This document shows, piece by piece, positions 1 through 11,442 of a stretch of DNA of 64,000 nucleotides. The DNA is taken from NCBI GenBank assembly GCA_018806915.1, contig JAGKQI010000073.1, forward strand, positions 248,001-312,000, written 5' to 3'. The notes under the pieces are model-generated. The model was not told the origin of the DNA, made no database searches, and saw only the letters and a program-made list of their open reading frames with translations. A program made the position numbers and the translations under genes. The first letter of the stretch is position 1. Each line of letters begins with the position of its first letter. This DNA is from Phytophthora colocasiae (lineage: Eukaryota > Oomycota > Peronosporomycetes > Peronosporales > Peronosporaceae).

Positions 1-3000
1 TACCAAGATCTCCATCGACAAGTTCAACGGCGAGAACTACGCCACGTGGAACCGTTACATGCGTGGCCTGTTCCTGACCAAGTCGGTGTGGAATGTGGTA
101 AACCGCGAGACGACGCCTACGTTCACGGACTCCAGGGCCAAGGACGAGTATGTCAAGTCGAGCAACGTCGCCTTCGGTCTGATGCTCCTCCACATAGACG
201 CGGACTACCATCATGTGGTCGACGACTACGAGGAAGCCTGGCTCTTTACGGTGGATCGCAGAAGGCTGGACGCATCTATCTCAAGCGTCAGCTCTTCAGC
301 ATGGAGATGGCAGAAGGCGGAAACATCCTTCACCATTGCAACGAAGTCCTCAACATCAGCGCGAAGCTTAGCAGTATCGGCGCCAAGATGGAGGACGAGG
401 ATGTGGCGATCTGCTTGCTGCGCAGTCTGCCCAAGAGCTACGAGAACGTCGTACTCAACATGGAGATGAGCAATGCAGAGCTGCGGACGCAAGATGTAGT
501 GAAGGTGCTCACGAATGAGCATATCAAGCGACAAGGCGAGAAGACTGCGGCGGTGAAAATCGAGGAAGCAGCGAAGGCCTTCAACGCCGAGCGTCAAACT
601 CGCCGGTGTGACTACTGCGGAAAATTGGGGCACGTTATCGACAAGTGCTGGACCAAGCAGAAAGAAGAAAATCGAGGAGCACGACGCGGCCGAGGTGGTC
701 GCGGTGCCAGCAACGTTGAGTGGTGCGACGACGATGACGACTACATCGCGTTTGCAGTCTCCATGTCGACAGCGTGTGGAATGTCGTCGGGCAAGAAGTT
801 TCAAGGCTCATGGGCGATCGACAGTGGTGCAACCCACCACATTTGCAACGACAAGTCCAAGTTCATCGACATCAACTTGCGCGACGAAGGCGAACTCACA
901 GTTGCCAACGGTCAAACGGCCAAGATTTTGGGAGTTGGTACCGTTGTGCAACAAGTGATTCTGCCCAACCGGAGTGTGCGCGACGTCCGAATCGAAGATG
1001 CTCTCTACGTGCCGAGTATGAACAAGAACCTGCTATCTGTGCCTCAGATCAACTGAGGTGGAGATTTCAAGGTGGTGTTTGACGGCTCCGAGATGCACAT
1101 TGCGCGCAAGTCGTCGAGGAAGATCGTTGCTTCCGCGGACCTGATCGACGGACTCTACTGGCTACGAGTACCAAAGGGTTCTGCCAATTCGACGACTACG
1201 GTCTCGATCAACAGTGTCGATCTTCATGCGCGGATGGGTCATGCTCCGAACGACGTGCTACGGAAGATGGTTTCGAGCGGCATGGTGACGGGCGCAAAAA
1301 TGCCGACCTCGTCAAAGAACTCAAGCGGATGCCGCGGGTGTCAGCAAGGGAAGATGGTCCAAAAACCCTTTCCGAGTAACCCGGACAAGCTTAAGTACAA
1401 GCCATTCGAGTTCCTGCACTTCGACCTTTGTGGCCCCATGGAGAAAGAGTCGCTTGGTGGCAGCAAGTATCTACTGCTGATCACTGACGAAGCCAGCGGC
1501 TGCATGACGGGATTCTGTTTGCGCGCCAAGTCGGAGAGTGAAGACTGTCTGCGCAAGTTCATCGCTAAAGTGGAGCGCCAATTCGATGCCAGGGTCAAGT
1601 TCGTGCGTCATGACGGTGCCAAGGAGTTCGCGACCAACTCGCTCAAGGCCTTTTACGACAATCATGGCATTGAAGTCCAGCCGACGGTTCGATATGCGCA
1701 TCAGACGAATGCTACTGCGGAACGCGCCAACCGGACGATTGTGACTATCGGGCGCAGCATGCTTCACTTCGCACGTTTGGACAAGACGTTCTGGGCGGAA
1801 GCGGCGATGACGGCAATTTACATCAGAATCGACTGCCGTCACCCAAGGTCCCAGGGAAGACGCCGTTTGAGATTGTGTACAGAGAGGAAGCCCAACGTGA
1901 AGCACATGCGCGTTTTCGGGTGCAAGGCCTACGTCCTGACGCCGAAGGAGAAGCGACTCAGAGTGGGACCCCAAAGGCTCGTGAAGAGGAATTTTCATGG
2001 GCTATGAAGAGCGTTCGAAGGCGTATCGCGTTTATGACATCGAGGCGGGCCAGGTAGTGATTTCTCGCGATGTCACTTTCGACGAATCGACCTTCGACGA
2101 CGCCAATGTTGTTGTGGATGATGATGAAGATGTCGAAGATGCTGCGGATATCGCTTGAAGACCTCGAAGTTTCGAACGACCATGGAACGCGTGAATTCAA
2201 GCAGGCGGGGAAACGCAAGGCTCGTTCTAATGCTGAGGATCGTGAACATGTTCGTCGACCGCGTCACGCAGCGCTGGATTAGAAGAAGCAAGCGCTCCGG
2301 ACTCTGACCATCAAGCCAAATCTGAAGACAATGATGATGATGACTCGACTCAGCCGATGTACTGGCGTGCGAGTGCCAATGCAGTGGAGACGAGTGACAG
2401 CGCCGAGCCGAAGACGTTCCAAGATGCTGTGAGCGGCGAAGACCAAGTCCACTGGCGGAAGGCGATCGAGCAGAACTCAAGTCGATGCGACTTCGTGGAG
2501 TGTTTCGTGGCGCCAAATTACCGAACAACCAACGCGCGGTCGGAACCAGAGTGGGTGTTCAAGATCAAGCGTAAAGCCGACGGGTCCATCGAGAAGTACA
2601 AGGCTCGACTCGTCGCGAAAGGATTTGTGCAGAAGTATGGCATCGACTACACCGAGACGTTTTCGCCGGTGGTCAAGTACGTCACGCTGCGAATGATCAT
2701 CGCTGTGGCCAAGTTCTTCAATTGGCCCCTCGACCAACTTGATGTTGTCGGCGTTCCTGTACGGCTTGATGAAGGAAGGTGTTCTGCAGTGTTCCAGAAG
2801 GCGTGGAACTTGATGACGGCTACGACTGCGTGGAACTGCTCAAGGCGATCTACGGTCTCAAGCAAGCTTCTCGAGTGTGGAATGAGACTTTTGACGAGTA
2901 TGTGCGCTCCATCGGATTTCGCGTTTCGAGCTACGATCCGTGCCTCTACATCAAGATTGTCGATGGTGACTGCGTTCTGATGCTGGTGTACGTCGACGAT

Positions 3001-3955
3001 GTTTTGGTGACCGGAAGCTCTTCGACGATCATTGCTGAAGTCAAGAAACAGCTCAAGGCACGATTCGAGATGACCGACAGCGGCAAATGTTCCTTCATTC
3101 TGGGGATTGAGGTGGTCGACAATGCGGATGGCAGTGTCACATTGAGTCAAGCTCGCTACATCAACGACATCCTGGAGCGCTTTTGGCATGCAGAACTGCA
3201 AACCTGCTGCCAGTCCAGTCGACCTCAGCATGAAGCTCGTTGCCAGTGACGTCTCGACCAAGTTGGATTGCGCCGTTCCCGCGAAGCTGTCGGTGCTCTC
3301 ATGCGCTTGATGACGTCGACTCGCCCGGACATTGCTTTTGCAGTTGGTTACGTTTCGCGCTTCATGGAGAATCCTCAAGTCGAGCACTGGATTGCAGTCA
3401 AGCGCATCTTCCGTTACCTTCAGGGCACCAAGTCGCATGGACTCCGTTTTTCGCCGACCAAGGGAATCGACTTTCGTGGCTATTCGGATGCAGACTGGGC
3501 TGGTGACCACAGTGACCGCAAGTCGACTTCAGGCTACCTGTTTCAAGTTCTTGGCGGACCTGTGTCGTGGGGATCCAAGAAGCAATCGAGTGTGTCTCTT
3601 TCCACGAGTGAAGCCGAGTACATTGCGCTCAGTCTGGCAATCCAAGAAGGCAAGTGGGTGCACAAGCTTCTGTGTGAGATCCTTGACGCTTGCAGGCGAA
3701 GACATCCCGGATCTGAAGATTTTCGAAGACAATCAGTCGTGCATCAAGATGACGAAGAACCCTGTGAACCATGGCCGCGCAGAAGCACATCGACATCAAG
3801 TACCACCACATCCGTGATGAAGTCAAGCGCGGTGAAGTGATCGTCGAGTACTGCGAGACCACGACCATGCTGGCCGACATCTTGACCAAGGGACTCCGGC
3901 GGACCTCGTCACAAGGACTTAACGACGGCTCTTGGCGTTCAAGCGTGTTCGCATT
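1..3955 (+). pseudogene. A1 copia gag-pol polyprotein, broken
   Basis: In order I see the Gag core, a CCHC knuckle ([14 protein letters not shown], near 607-648), the protease motif IDSGATHH (near 817-840), the integrase zinc finger ending in CRGCQQGK, the integrase Asp-Asp-Glu residues (HFDLCGP, RHDGAKEF, TAERANR, 1417-1740), RT (EPEWVFKIK near 2545; YVDDVLV near 2990) and RNase H (DADWAGDHSDRKSTSGY near 3490-3540). A TGA at 1054-1056 replaces the sense codon CGA found in A3. Single-base indels change frame near 1830, 1970, 2470, 2750, 3185, 3270 and 3690. The product would process and integrate copia cDNA, but no intact polyprotein can be read. Confidence 0.92.
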
Positions 3956-3964
3956 GAGAGGGGC

Positions 3965-4247
3965 TGTTGCAGGTGATCCAATACGATCCCGCAATGATTA
4001 CGGTAAGATGTTTACGCCACCGATGATTAGACGAGTAGGATGATTGGACGAGTGCAGAATGTTGGTGATTGGATGCACCAAATGATTGGATGCAGACCAG
4101 GTAGAGAAAACAGTGTAAGCTCATATCAATCAATCACTTCTGAATTTCCATTCTACCCCTCAAGTGACTTCCCCTCGCCTCAGCCTCCTCGCCCCAAGCT
4201 TCGGCAGTCCTCCCCTCGCAAGACAACCTCTACCACGACCTTCTTCA
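3965..4247 (+). repeat. A1 3' LTR (copia family A)
   Basis: This 283-bp LTR starts TGTTGCAGG and ends CTTCTTCA. The purine-rich tract GAGAGGGGC (3956-3964) lies directly upstream, the expected plus-strand primer. Near-identical copies lie at 7560-7841, 11149-11430 and 15453-15734, and on the minus strand at 31986-32257. This copy has G where A3's LTRs have A in GAGT(G/A)CAGAATG. The right flank, CAGACGGG, is family B LTR sequence. Confidence 0.95.
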
Positions 4248-4377
4248 CAGACGGGTACACAAGGTGAGCCTCAGCAACCCCCACGGTTATTGGAGTACCC
4301 CCTTCGTTAGTCAGTGTCTGGGCACCGTGTGTGAGCGTTGGATCCCTGCTCATTCCAGCGGATCCACTACACCCACA
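4248..4377 (+). repeat. Family B LTR 3'-end remnant, unit 1
   Basis: This stretch matches 42536-42663, the last ~128 bp of the B1 LTR, from GACGGGTACAC to the CCACA terminus, with one extra C near the end. Copia A1 inserted into this B LTR, leaving only the part to the right. At 4378 the sequence switches abruptly to minus-strand C gag, so the B LTR had itself entered a C fragment. Confidence 0.85.
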
Positions 4378-5140
4378 TCCTTGGCGTTTTTAACGCCCGC
4401 CCGCTATGCACTCGCGTGCATAGTGACCGATGTTACTACACTTGTAACATTGAACCTTACCGTTCCTACGCTGCTGTTGACCAGCAGTCGTAGCACTCGA
4501 GAGGTCCATAGGTTCCGGACCTCCCGTCTTCGCAACAGGACGCGCCAGCTTCGGCGCGTTCGCATGGAGTTTAGCTTGACGCCGGCTAAACTCTTTTTGC
4601 ATTACAAGGCTGATCGCCTCTTCGAGGGTATTCGGATAATCTCGAAAGAGATACGTCTTGACGGGACCATCTCTTAGTCCCTTCATGAACGTGACGACCT
4701 TGGTCGCCTCGTCGATTGGGTTCGCCACTATGTTCGATACCAAGTATCGAGCACGCTGGGCAAAGGTGTGAACGCCCTGCTGCAGATCGAGAGCGGAGTT
4801 TCTCGATCTGAACTCGTTCTTCGGGGGCTTAAACGCAAGATTGAGTTCCTCCTTGAACACATCGTACGTGCTGAAGCACGTAGCATCCGAGAGTCGGCGC
4901 CCATAGGCCTAACTCCTCGCACGTCCGCCAAGACATGACATGGCGAACGCGACCTTCGACATCGGGTCGACGATACGTCGAGCCGCAACGGCTGTGTCGA
5001 GTTCGACAAGCCAACGAAGGAGGGTCTCGTCACTCCTTCCCCGTGTAAGGTACTCACGTGGAGTTTTCAACGACTCCACGCGTGGCTTGGGGAAGCCATC
5101 GAGGCAGCAACATCTCATTGCTCCTTAACAATGTACCCCA
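4378..5140 (-). pseudogene. Family C Gag C-terminal fragment, unit 1
   Basis: Read on the minus strand, this matches the C1 Gag at 39512-40207 and continues past the point where C1 is interrupted. It shows the Gag sequence PMDLSSATTAGQQQRRN followed by the CCHC knuckle CYKCSNIGHYAREC (near 4395-4440). Gag coats the RNA genome and the knuckle binds RNA. The first ~70 residues are missing, and indels near 4750 and 4900 break the frame. At 5140/5141 it joins D sequence, so the block is a C/D chimera. This copy shows what C1 lost when B2 landed in it. Confidence 0.85.
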
Positions 5141-7400
5141 GCGTGTGGCATTCGCATGCCAGTCTCGCTCGACTTGGATCAGATCGAAAGCTGGTGGCTT
5201 GGCTCGAGGGCCTCAGTCCTGACTGCTCGCCTGCAGCTTCAGCTCACTGAGCTGCGGGGTCAGGTGACGATGCTGCTGCAGATGACGCAGCCCGCACGCG
5301 CGTCGTCGGCGTCAGCGCCTCCGCGCTCGCCCCCGCGGGGTCCCAATATGGCTTGAGTAAGCCGGCGTAGAACACGGGATGTGTTTGCATCCGCTTCGGC
5401 AAGTCCAGCGTGTATGCCAGGCCCTTCTTGGCCACGACCGTGAACGGTCTGATAAAGCGCGGGCGCAACTTCGTCTTAAAGACGGCCGACACTGCATGTG
5501 TAGGTAGGTTCTTAGCGTTTAATAAAACTTGGTCACCGACCTTGAATTCCCACACATTGCCTCTGCCTTTTGCATCAGCCTGTTCCTTTTGAACATCTTG
5601 TCGCGTCACGCACTCGTCGTAAGACGCTCAATCTCATCGAGAGGAAGTCATCGACTTGTTTACGCACAGCAAGAGGGCTGACATCAGCAAGCTCGGAGTC
5701 AAGCGACGGCACAGCCTCTCCCCCACCAAGCCCGAGGCTACCGCGTGGCGGAGTGAGCGGGACGCGCGGATGCGCAAGGCCGTTCACGTAGAACGGGGTG
5801 AAGCCTGTCGAGGCATGCACCGCATTGTTCATTGAGAACTCAACGAGAGGGAGCATAGCGCTCAAACGCTTCGGCGTTTCAGCGCATACGCTGCGGAGGA
5901 TGTCCTCCAGGACGCGGTTCACGCGTTCAGTCTGACCGTCGGTCTGCGGATGATCCACCGTGGACATGTCCAGTCGAGTGCCAAGCACTTTAAAGACGAA
6001 CGTCCAGAAGTGACCCGTGAAACGGGGGTCTCGATCCGAGACAATGGTCTCTGGCAGCCCATGCTGACGGAAGACCTGATCGATAAAGATCGTCGCTGTA
6101 CCAGCGCCATCGACGGTGTCCGGCACAGCCGCTAGGTGAGCCATCTTGCTCAGACGGTCAACAAAGACCACCACGCCCGTGTTGCCCGCCGAGTCCTTCG
6201 GCAGGCCAAACACAAAGTCCATACTCATGGGCTGCCAACACCCAGAGGGTACAGGCAAGCTCGCCAAAGGCGCTGCCGCGTGCGGTGAGGGTTTAACCCG
6301 CTGACACGTCTCGCACGTGCGCACATATGTGCTGACCCACTTGTACAGCTTCAGCCACCAGTACATGGAGCTCACTGAGCCGTAGGTCTACTCGCGACCG
6401 AGGTGGCCGCTTGTTAACGTGTCGTGGGCCTCACCTTCGAGTCCTTAAACTCATCGCTCCATAGATCTTGAAGCAACGCGACAAAAGAGTCGTCCTGAGC
6501 ATTCGCTGCTCGAACTATGTCCTTTACGGGCGACGTCACCGAAGTGACATGAGATAACTCATAGTCCGGGTGACGCGACAACGCGTCCGCGAGGACGTTC
6601 TGCCTGCAGGCTTGTACTTCACTTCGAAGTTATACTCTGCAAAGAAGGAGAGCCATCGGGCCATCCTCTGCGAGAGGTGAGGCGACTGCGTCGCTGTGCG
6701 TAGTGACGCATGATCCGTGTAGATCACAAACGGCTTGGAGCCGAGCAGGTGATCCCCTGAATTTGACGAGAGCGTACTTCATCGCAAGTAGCTCCTTGTC
6801 ATGAACTGGATAGTTCTTCTCAGCAGCCTTGAGCTGCCGAGACTCAAACGCAATGACGCGTTCGCGCCCTTCGGCGTCCGCTTGTAGCAAAGCACTGCCG
6901 ATGGCAAAGTCCAAAGCGTCAGAGACGATCGGGGTCTGGCAACGCCAGTATCGGTGCCTGAAGCAGGCTACCCTTTATACGAGCGAGCGCACGCTCGTGC
7001 TCAACACGCCACACCCATTCGGTATCCTTCTTAAGGAGATCCGTCATTAGCTGAGCCAACTCAGCGTAATTTTCGCTGTACTTGTGCAAGTAGTTGGTCA
7101 AGCCAAGCCACTTACGCAAGTCCTTCTGGTTCAGGGGAACCGGCCAGTCCACAATGGCCTCGACCTTTGCTGGATCAGCACGAAGGCCATGCTTCCCAAT
7201 GAAGCACCCTAGGAAGGGGATTTCTTCCGCGCTTTAAAGACGCGCTTGTCTGCGTTGGCGTACAACTTGTTCGTGCGCATGCACTCGAGCACAGCTCGTA
7301 CGTGCTCCACGTGTACCTCGACATCAGTCTTTCCGTGCTCAGCACGACTGTGGACGAACACGTCGTCAAAATACGTCTGTGCGAATGCCCACAGGGGCCT
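5141..7400 (-). pseudogene. Family D pol fragment (RT, RNase H, integrase), unit 1
   Basis: On the minus strand from 7400 downward I see the RT YFDD region (7358-7390), the RT thumb (DWPVPLNQKDLRKWLGLTNY, 7100-7150), RNase H (FAIGSALLQADAEGRER, 6850-6910; YTDHASLR, 6700-6725), the integrase core 5900-6375 with MDFVFG, SDRDPRF and QTERVNR, and the integrase C-terminal beta-barrel region (NVWEFKVGDQVLLNAK, 5500-5560). The chromodomain is absent, because the fragment jumps to C gag at 5141. Several indels break it. It shares the aberrant joint AGGCCCACGACACG with D1 (19159-19176), so the two share an ancestor. Confidence 0.88.
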
Positions 7401-7559
7401 TGTAACGCGGATGTTACACGAATGTTTCTTGTTAGTGTGACACACGTTAATACATTTATGTGGGTACATAATGGTGTGTGACACTCATACATTTATGTGG
7501 ATACATAATGGTGTGGCACACACGAGTAGATACGTAGATGACCTCAGAGCCTCACGTTG
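7401..7559 (+). repeat. Family D LTR, first 159 bp, unit 1
   Basis: It starts TGTAACGCGG and matches 10990-11148 and the start of the LTR at 20986. It carries two copies of a ~31-bp motif built on ATACATTTATGTGG (near 7450-7515). It sits inside the RT region of the flanking minus-strand D fragment, so a plus-strand D element had inserted there. At 7560 it is cut by a copia LTR. Confidence 0.88.
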
Positions 7560-7841
7560 TGTTGCAGGTGATCCAATACGATCCCGCAATGATTACGGTA
7601 AGATGTTTACGCCACCGATGATTAGACGAGTAGGATGATTGGACGAGTGCAGAATGTTGGTGATTGGATGCACCAAATGATTGGATGCAGACCAGGTAGA
7701 GAAAACAGTGTAAGCTCATATCAATCAATCACTTCTGAATTTCCATTCTACCCCTCAAGTGACTTCCCTCGCCTCGGCCTCCTCGCCCCAAGCTTCGGCA
7801 GTCCTCCCCTCGCAAGACAACCTCTACCACGACCTTCTTCA
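7560..7841 (+). repeat. Solo copia A LTR between the tandem units
   Basis: This 282-bp LTR has no element body attached. Its left flank is D LTR sequence ending CGTTG, as for A3. Its right flank is B LTR sequence starting CAGACGGG, as for A1. Those mismatched flanks are what unequal recombination between the A1 and A3 LTRs would leave. Confidence 0.92.
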
Positions 7842-7970
7842 CAGACGGGTACACAAGGTGAGCCTCAGCAACCCCCACGGTTATTGGAGTACCCCCTTCG
7901 TTAGTCAGTGTCTGGGCACCGTGTGTGAGCGTTGGATCCCTGCTCATTCCAGCGGATCCACTACACCACA
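7842..7970 (+). repeat. Family B LTR 3'-end remnant, unit 2
   Basis: Second copy of 4248-4377. It ends CACTACACCACA exactly like the B1 LTR terminus (42663) and is followed by TCCTTGGCG of family C, which fixes the B LTR boundary. Confidence 0.86.
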
Positions 7971-8733
7971 TCCTTGGCGTTTTTTTAACGCCCGCCTGCT
8001 ATGCACTCGCGTGCATAGTGACCGATGTTACTACACTTGTAACATTGAACCTTACCGTTCCTACGCTGCTGTTGACCAGCAGTCGTAGCACTCGAGAGGT
8101 CCATAGGTTCCGGACCTCCCGTCTTCGCAACAGGACGCGCCAGCTTCGGCGCGTTCGCATGGAGTTTAGCTTGACGCCGGCTAAACTCTTTTTGCATTAC
8201 AAGGCTGATCGCCTCTTCGAGGGTATTCGGATAATCTCGAAAGAGATACGTCTTGACGGGACCATCTCTTAGTCCCTTCATGAACGTGACGACCTTGGTC
8301 GCCTCGTCGATTGGGTTCGCCACTATGTTCGATACCAAGTATCGATCACGCTGGGCAAAGTTGTGAACGCCCTGCTGCAGATCGAGAGCAGAGTTTCTCG
8401 ATCTGAACTCGTTCTTCAGGGCTTAAACGCAAGATTGAGTTCCTCGCTTGAACACATCGTACGTGCTGAAGCACGTAGCATCCGAAGTCGGCGCCCATAG
8501 GCCTAACTCCTCGCACGTCCGCCAAGACATGACATGGCGAACGCGACCTTCGACATCGGGTCGACGATACGTCGAGCCGCAACGGCTGTGTCGAGTTCGA
8601 CAAGCCAACGAAGGAGGGTCTCGTCCTCCTTCCCCGTGTAGGTACTCACGTGGAGTTTTCAACGACTCCACGCGTGGCTTAGGGGAAGCCATCGAGGCAG
8701 CAACATCTCATTGCTCCTTAACAATGTACCCCA
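7971..8733 (-). pseudogene. Family C Gag fragment, unit 2
   Basis: Duplicate of 4378-5140 in the second unit, with the same knuckle and the same joint to D sequence at 8733/8734. It carries its own extra indels near 8345, 8420, 8447, 8487 and 8625, which again break the frame. The differences from unit 1 are mostly single-base insertions or deletions. Confidence 0.84.
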
Positions 8734-10989
8734 GCGTGTGGCATTCGCATGCCAGTCTCGCTCACGACTTGGATCAGATCGAAAGCTGAGTGGCTTGGCT
8801 CGAGGGCCTCAGTCCTGACTGCTCGCCTGCAGCTTCAGCTCACTGAGCTGCGGGGTCAGGTGACGATGCTGCTGCAGATGACGCAGCCCGCACGCGTCGT
8901 CGGCGTCAGCGCCTCCGCGCTTCCCCGCGGGGTCCCAATATGGCTTGAGTAAGCCGGCGTAGAACACGGGATGTGTTTGCATCCGCTTCGGCAAGTCCAG
9001 CGTGTATGCCAGGCCCTTCTTGGCCACGACCGTGAACGGTCTGATAAAGCGCGGCGCAACTTCCGTCTTAAAGACGGCCGACACTGCATGTGTAGGTAGG
9101 TTCTTAGCGTTTAATAAAACTTGGTCACCGACCTTGAATTCCCACACATTGCCTCTGCCTTTTGCATCAGCCTGTTCCTTTTGAACATCTTGTCGCGTCA
9201 CGCACTCGTCGTAAGACGCTCAATCTCATCGAGAGGAAGTCATCGACTTGTTTACGCACAGCAAGAGGGCTGACATCAGCAAGCTCGAGTCAAGCGACGG
9301 CACAGCCTCTCCCCACCAAGCCCGAGGCTACCGCGTGGCGGAGTAGGCAGGACGCGCGGATGCGCAAGGCCGTTCACGTAGAACGGGGTGAAGCCTGTCG
9401 AGGCATGCACCGCATTGTTCATTGAGAACTCAACGAGAGGGAGCATAGCGCTCAAACGCTTCGGCGTTTCAGCGCATACGCTGCGGAGGATGTCCTCCAG
9501 GACGCGGTTCACGCGTTCAGTCTGACCGTCGGTCTGCGGATGATCCACCGTGGACATGTCCAGTCGAGTGCCAAGCACTTTAAAGACGAACGTCCAGAAG
9601 TGACCCGTGAAACGGGGGGTCTCGATCGAGACAATGGTCTCTGGCAGCCCATGCTGACGGAAGACCTGATCGATAAAGATCGTCGCTGTACCAGCGCCAT
9701 CGACGGTGTCCGGCACGGCCATAGGTGAGCCATCTTGCTCAGACGGTCAACAAAGACCACCACGCCCGTGTTGCCCGCCGAGTCCTTCGGCAGGCCAAAC
9801 ACAAAGTCCATACTCATGGGCTGCCAACACCCAGAGGGTACAGGCAAGCTCGCCAAAGGCGCTGCCGCGTGCGGTGAGGGTTTAACCCGCTGACACGTCT
9901 CGCACGTGCGCACATATGTGCTGACCCACTTGTACAGCTTCAGCCACCAGTACATGGAGCTCACTGAGCCGTAGGTCTACTCGCGACCGAGGTGGCCGCT
10001 TGTTAACGTGTCGTGGGCCTCACCTTCGAGTCCTTAAACTCATCGCTCCATAGATCTTGAAGCAACGCGACAAAAGAGTCGTCCTGAGCATTCGCTGCTC
10101 GAACTATGTCCTTTACGGGCGACGTCACCGAAGTGACATGAGATAACTCATAGTCCGGGTGACGCGACAACGCGTCCGCGAGGACGTTCTGCCTGCAGGC
10201 TTGTACTTCACTTCAGTTATACTCTGCAAGAAGGAGAGCCATCGGGCCATCCTCTGCGAGAGGTGAGGCGACTGCGTCGCTGTGCGTAGTGACGCATGAT
10301 CCGTGTAGATCACAAACGGCTTGGAGCCGAGCAGGTGATCCCCTGAATTTGACGAGAGCGTACTTCATCGCAAGTAGCTCCTTGTCATGAACTGGATAGT
10401 TCTTCTCAGCAGCCTTGAGCTGCCGAGACTCAAACGCAATGACGCGTTCGCGCCCTTCGGCGTCCGCTTGTAGCAAAGCACTGCCGATGGCAAAGTCCAA
10501 AGCGTCAGAGACGATCGGGGTCTGGCAACGCCAGTATCGGTGCCTGAAGCAGGCTACCACTTTATACGAGCGAGCGCACGCTCGTGCTCAACACGCCACA
10601 CCCATTCGGTATCCTTCTTAAGGAGATCCGTCATTAGCTGAGCCAACTCAGCGTAATTTTCGCTGTACTTGTGCAAGTAGTTGGTCAAGCCAAGCCACTT
10701 ACGCAAGTCCTTCTGGTTCAGGGGAACCGGCCAGTCCACAATGGCCTCGACCTTTGCTGGATCAGCACGAAGGCCATGCTTCCCAATGAAGCACCCTAGG
10801 AAGGGGATTTCTTCCGCGCTTTAAAGACGCGCTTGTCTGCGTTGGCGTACAACTTGTTCGTGCGCATGCACTCGAGCACAGCTCGTACGTGCTCCACGTG
10901 TACCTCGACATCAGTCTTTCCGTGCTCCAGCACGACTGTGGACGAACACGTCGTCAAAAATACGTCTGTGCGAATGCCCACAGGGGCCT
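8734..10989 (-). pseudogene. Family D pol fragment (RT, RNase H, integrase), unit 2
   Basis: Duplicate of 5141-7400. The integrase core lies near 9490-9960 with the second Asp motif disturbed by an indel (near 9620). RNase H lies near 10230-10560, and the RT end near 10790-10980. At 10990 a D LTR begins inside the RT coding region, which is the insertion site of D1. No frame is intact through a whole domain set. Confidence 0.86.
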
Positions 10990-11148
10990 TGTAACGCGGA
11001 TGTTACACGAATGTTTCTTGTTAGTGTGACACACGTTAATACATTTATGTGGGTACATAATGGTGTGTGACACTCATACATTTATGTGGATACATAATGG
11101 TGTGGCACACACGAGTAGATACGTAGATGACCTCAGAGCCTCACGTTG

Positions 11149-11430
11149 TGTTGCAGGTGATCCAATACGATCCCGCAATGATTACGGTAAGATGTTTACG
11201 CCACCGATGATTAGACGAGTAGGATGATTGGACGAGTACAGAATGTTGGTGATTGGATGCACCAAATGATTGGATGCAGACCAGGTAGAGAAAACAGTGT
11301 AAGCTCATATCAATCAATCACTTCTGAATTTCCATTCTACCCCTCAAGTGACTTCCCTCGCCTCGGCCTCCTCGCCCCAAGCTTCGGCAGTCCTCCCCTC
11401 GCAAGACAACCTCTACCACGACCTTCTTCA
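11149..11430 (+). repeat. A3 5' LTR
   Basis: 282 bp, TGTTGCAGG to CTTCTTCA. It would carry the promoter and the RNA start. It appears identical to the 3' LTR at 15453-15734. Confidence 0.96.
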
Positions 11431-11442
11431 GGTTATGAGCCC
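11431..11442 (+). other. A3 primer-binding site (half-tRNA-iMet type)
   Basis: GGTTATGAGCCC follows the LTR with no spacer. Its complement, GGGCTCATAACC, is the anticodon stem-loop of initiator tRNA-Met, with the CAT anticodon in the middle. Drosophila copia is primed by a cleaved half of the same tRNA. The Gag start codon (ATG at 11435) lies inside this site. The reversed A4 copy keeps the site at 31974-31985. Confidence 0.85.

Larger units (their letters stand above)
1..4247 (+). mobile_element. Ty1/copia element A1, left end beyond the window
   Basis: The body is about 4 kb of gag-pol on the plus strand ending in one LTR. It lacks its 5' LTR because the window begins inside gag. The order gag zinc knuckle, protease, integrase, RT, RNase H is diagnostic of Ty1/copia. 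It is close to identical to A3 (11149-15734) apart from small indels. Its 3' LTR lies inside a remnant of a family B LTR. A 22-bp gag deletion near 240 is shared with A4 and absent from A3, so A1 and A4 form one subfamily. Confidence 0.93.
3965..11148. repeat. Two tandem copies of a 3.59-kb unit
   Basis: Unit 1 runs 3965-7559 and unit 2 runs 7560-11148. Each holds a copia LTR, about 130 bp of family B LTR end, a minus-strand C gag fragment, a minus-strand D pol fragment and the first 159 bp of a D LTR. The copies differ by scattered substitutions and many single-base indels. Each unit is bounded by copia LTRs, so unequal exchange between A1's 3' LTR and A3's 5' LTR would create the array. An assembly duplication of two haplotypes is the alternative. 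Confidence 0.88.

Noticed and set aside
226..804. Minus-strand frame of 192 codons opposite copia gag, also seen opposite A4
   Set aside because: Shadow of gag in a GC-rich gene. No start context or independent features, and Gag explains the codon pattern.
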